5,740 nucleotides of DNA, from positions 1-5,740 of the forward strand of contig JBAYVY010000240.1 in assembly GCA_041674345.1 (NCBI GenBank), written 5' to 3'. Positions 5,459 to 5,740 of the stretch are shown here, one piece after another (the first letter of the stretch is position 1; each line of letters starts with the position of its first letter). This stretch comes from JBAYVY01 sp041674345. Lineage in GTDB: Bacteria; Planctomycetota; Phycisphaerae; Phycisphaerales; Zrk34. The notes below the pieces were generated by a model, which saw nothing but the letters and a program-made list of their open reading frames with translations, did not search any database and was not told the DNA's origin. Made by a program: the position numbers and the translations under genes.

Positions 5459-5598
5459 GGTGACTCCAAAGGAGGAATGCTGTTGGAACCCACAATTATT
5501 ATCCATATCGTTAGCAAATTCAAGTGAGCATAGCGTTTCGCGGGTGATGTGCTGAACTTGCGGTTAAATAAAGTGGGGGGCCGTATTGACATGCGGTG
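5459..5598 (-). promoter_or_regulatory. Intergenic region with possible promoter of the NagB-like gene
   Basis: This 140-base gap separates the two - strand genes and is AT-richer than its surroundings. Read on the - strand, TTGAAT is followed after 14 bases by GATAAT (five of six to TATAAT), about 30-40 bases before the preferred ATG. The spacing is shorter than the usual 16-18, so this is a weak call. No terminator hairpin follows the upstream gene. No 7-base array is present here, unlike the + strand gaps. Confidence 0.3.
5464..5467 (-). promoter_or_regulatory. Shine-Dalgarno GGAG for the NagB-like gene
   Basis: On the - strand GGAG lies five bases before the ATG at 5458 (TTTGGAGTCACC then ATG). 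This supports that start over the ATG 48 bases upstream, which has no such site. Confidence 0.7.
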
Positions 5599-5740
5599 CT
5601 ATAACTCCACCGTTTGCGTGTAGCTCGGCACGTCCACGGTGTAGCCCAAATCTTTGCGTAAGCGTTCGGCCATCGCGTCGCTGACGTGTTGTTCGCCGTG
5701 CGTCAGGAACATGCGTTGGGGTTTTTGTTTGGGAGCGGCG
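5599..5740 (-). CDS. C-terminal end of a probable MBL-fold/beta-CASP RNase (partial)
   Basis: The window contains only the last 47 residues and the stop codon; the gene continues beyond the edge. The tail reads RMFLTHGEQHVSDAMAERL and ends VDVPSYTQTVEL. This matches the RNA-specificity (RMMBL) end of bacterial metallo-beta-lactamase/beta-CASP proteins: a strand plus HGE, a helix (A-x-x-L/R), then a V-x-V-P-x-Y/G-x-x-x-x-L ending. Such proteins are zinc-dependent ribonucleases or related hydrolases. The catalytic HxHxDH part is outside the window, so activity cannot be judged. It may be transcribed before the NagB-like gene, which starts 140 bases downstream on the same strand. Confidence 0.75.
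   Translation of the reverse strand, partial: AAPKQKPQRMFLTHGEQHVSDAMAERLRKDLGYTVDVPSYTQTVEL

Noticed and set aside
5469..5527. Sixteen-codon + strand frame (ATG at 5477) preceded by AAAGGAGG
   Set aside because: The gap between AGGAGG and the ATG is only one or two bases, there is no promoter evidence, and the stretch is the upstream region of the NagB-like gene on the other strand.
4364..5527. 387-codon + strand open frame antisense to the NagB-like gene
   Set aside because: It is a mirror of codon bias in a GC-rich gene. The - strand frame carries the full NagB and PIG-L motifs, and this one carries none.
5586..5605. Plus-strand TTGACA followed by TATAAC
   Set aside because: The hexamers are only 8 bases apart, far from the 16-18 needed, and the next sequence is antisense to the RNase-like gene.

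Overview
The window is GC-rich bacterial chromosome with two convergent gene groups. Protein content and intergenic style point to a planctomycete, perhaps of the Phycisphaerae type. Three things suggest this: a NagB-like/PIG-L deacetylase fusion of the kind I know from Bacteroidetes and Planctomycetes, a DUF6504-like small protein, and intergenic spaces filled with degenerate 7-base tandem repeats. The lineage is an inference; there is no rRNA or marker gene here.

Layout: 1-187 is a relatively AT-rich leader with A/T tracts and an inverted repeat, and no supported gene. Four + strand genes follow: biotin ligase/repressor BirA (188-1204), a threonylcarbamoyl-AMP synthase fused to a low-molecular-weight phosphatase of the YwlE (protein-arginine phosphatase) type (1321-2436), ribose-5-phosphate isomerase B (2619-3086), and a DUF6504-like protein (3090-3398). 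The synthase/phosphatase/RpiB order matches ywlC-ywlE-ywlF of Bacillus subtilis, with the first two joined in one polypeptide. A perfect 11-bp hairpin (3507-3533) separates this group from the - strand genes. These are a NagB-like/PIG-L fusion (3539-5458) and, upstream of it, the C-terminal end of a probable metallo-beta-lactamase/beta-CASP RNase (5599-5740, cut by the window edge).

The most unusual signal lies between the genes. Both wide gaps inside the + strand group (1205-1320 and 2437-2618) are built almost entirely of 7-base units. In each, a G-rich array follows the upstream stop codon, then a short unique spacer, then an array of CACTACT-type units that is roughly the reverse complement of the first. 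Both start at a shared TATGAT sequence that covers the stop codon, and both end in ACTCACC. A third 7-base array of different sequence (about 3455-3503) precedes the hairpin. The two paired elements look like one family of repeat that could fold in the mRNA around the downstream start codon.

Functionally, the + group combines cofactor attachment (BirA), tRNA t6A modification (synthase), probable protein-phosphoarginine removal (phosphatase) and the pentose phosphate pathway (RpiB). The - group suggests amino-sugar turnover and RNA processing. The fused deaminase-like domain lacks one catalytic aspartate of classical NagB, so its reaction is uncertain.
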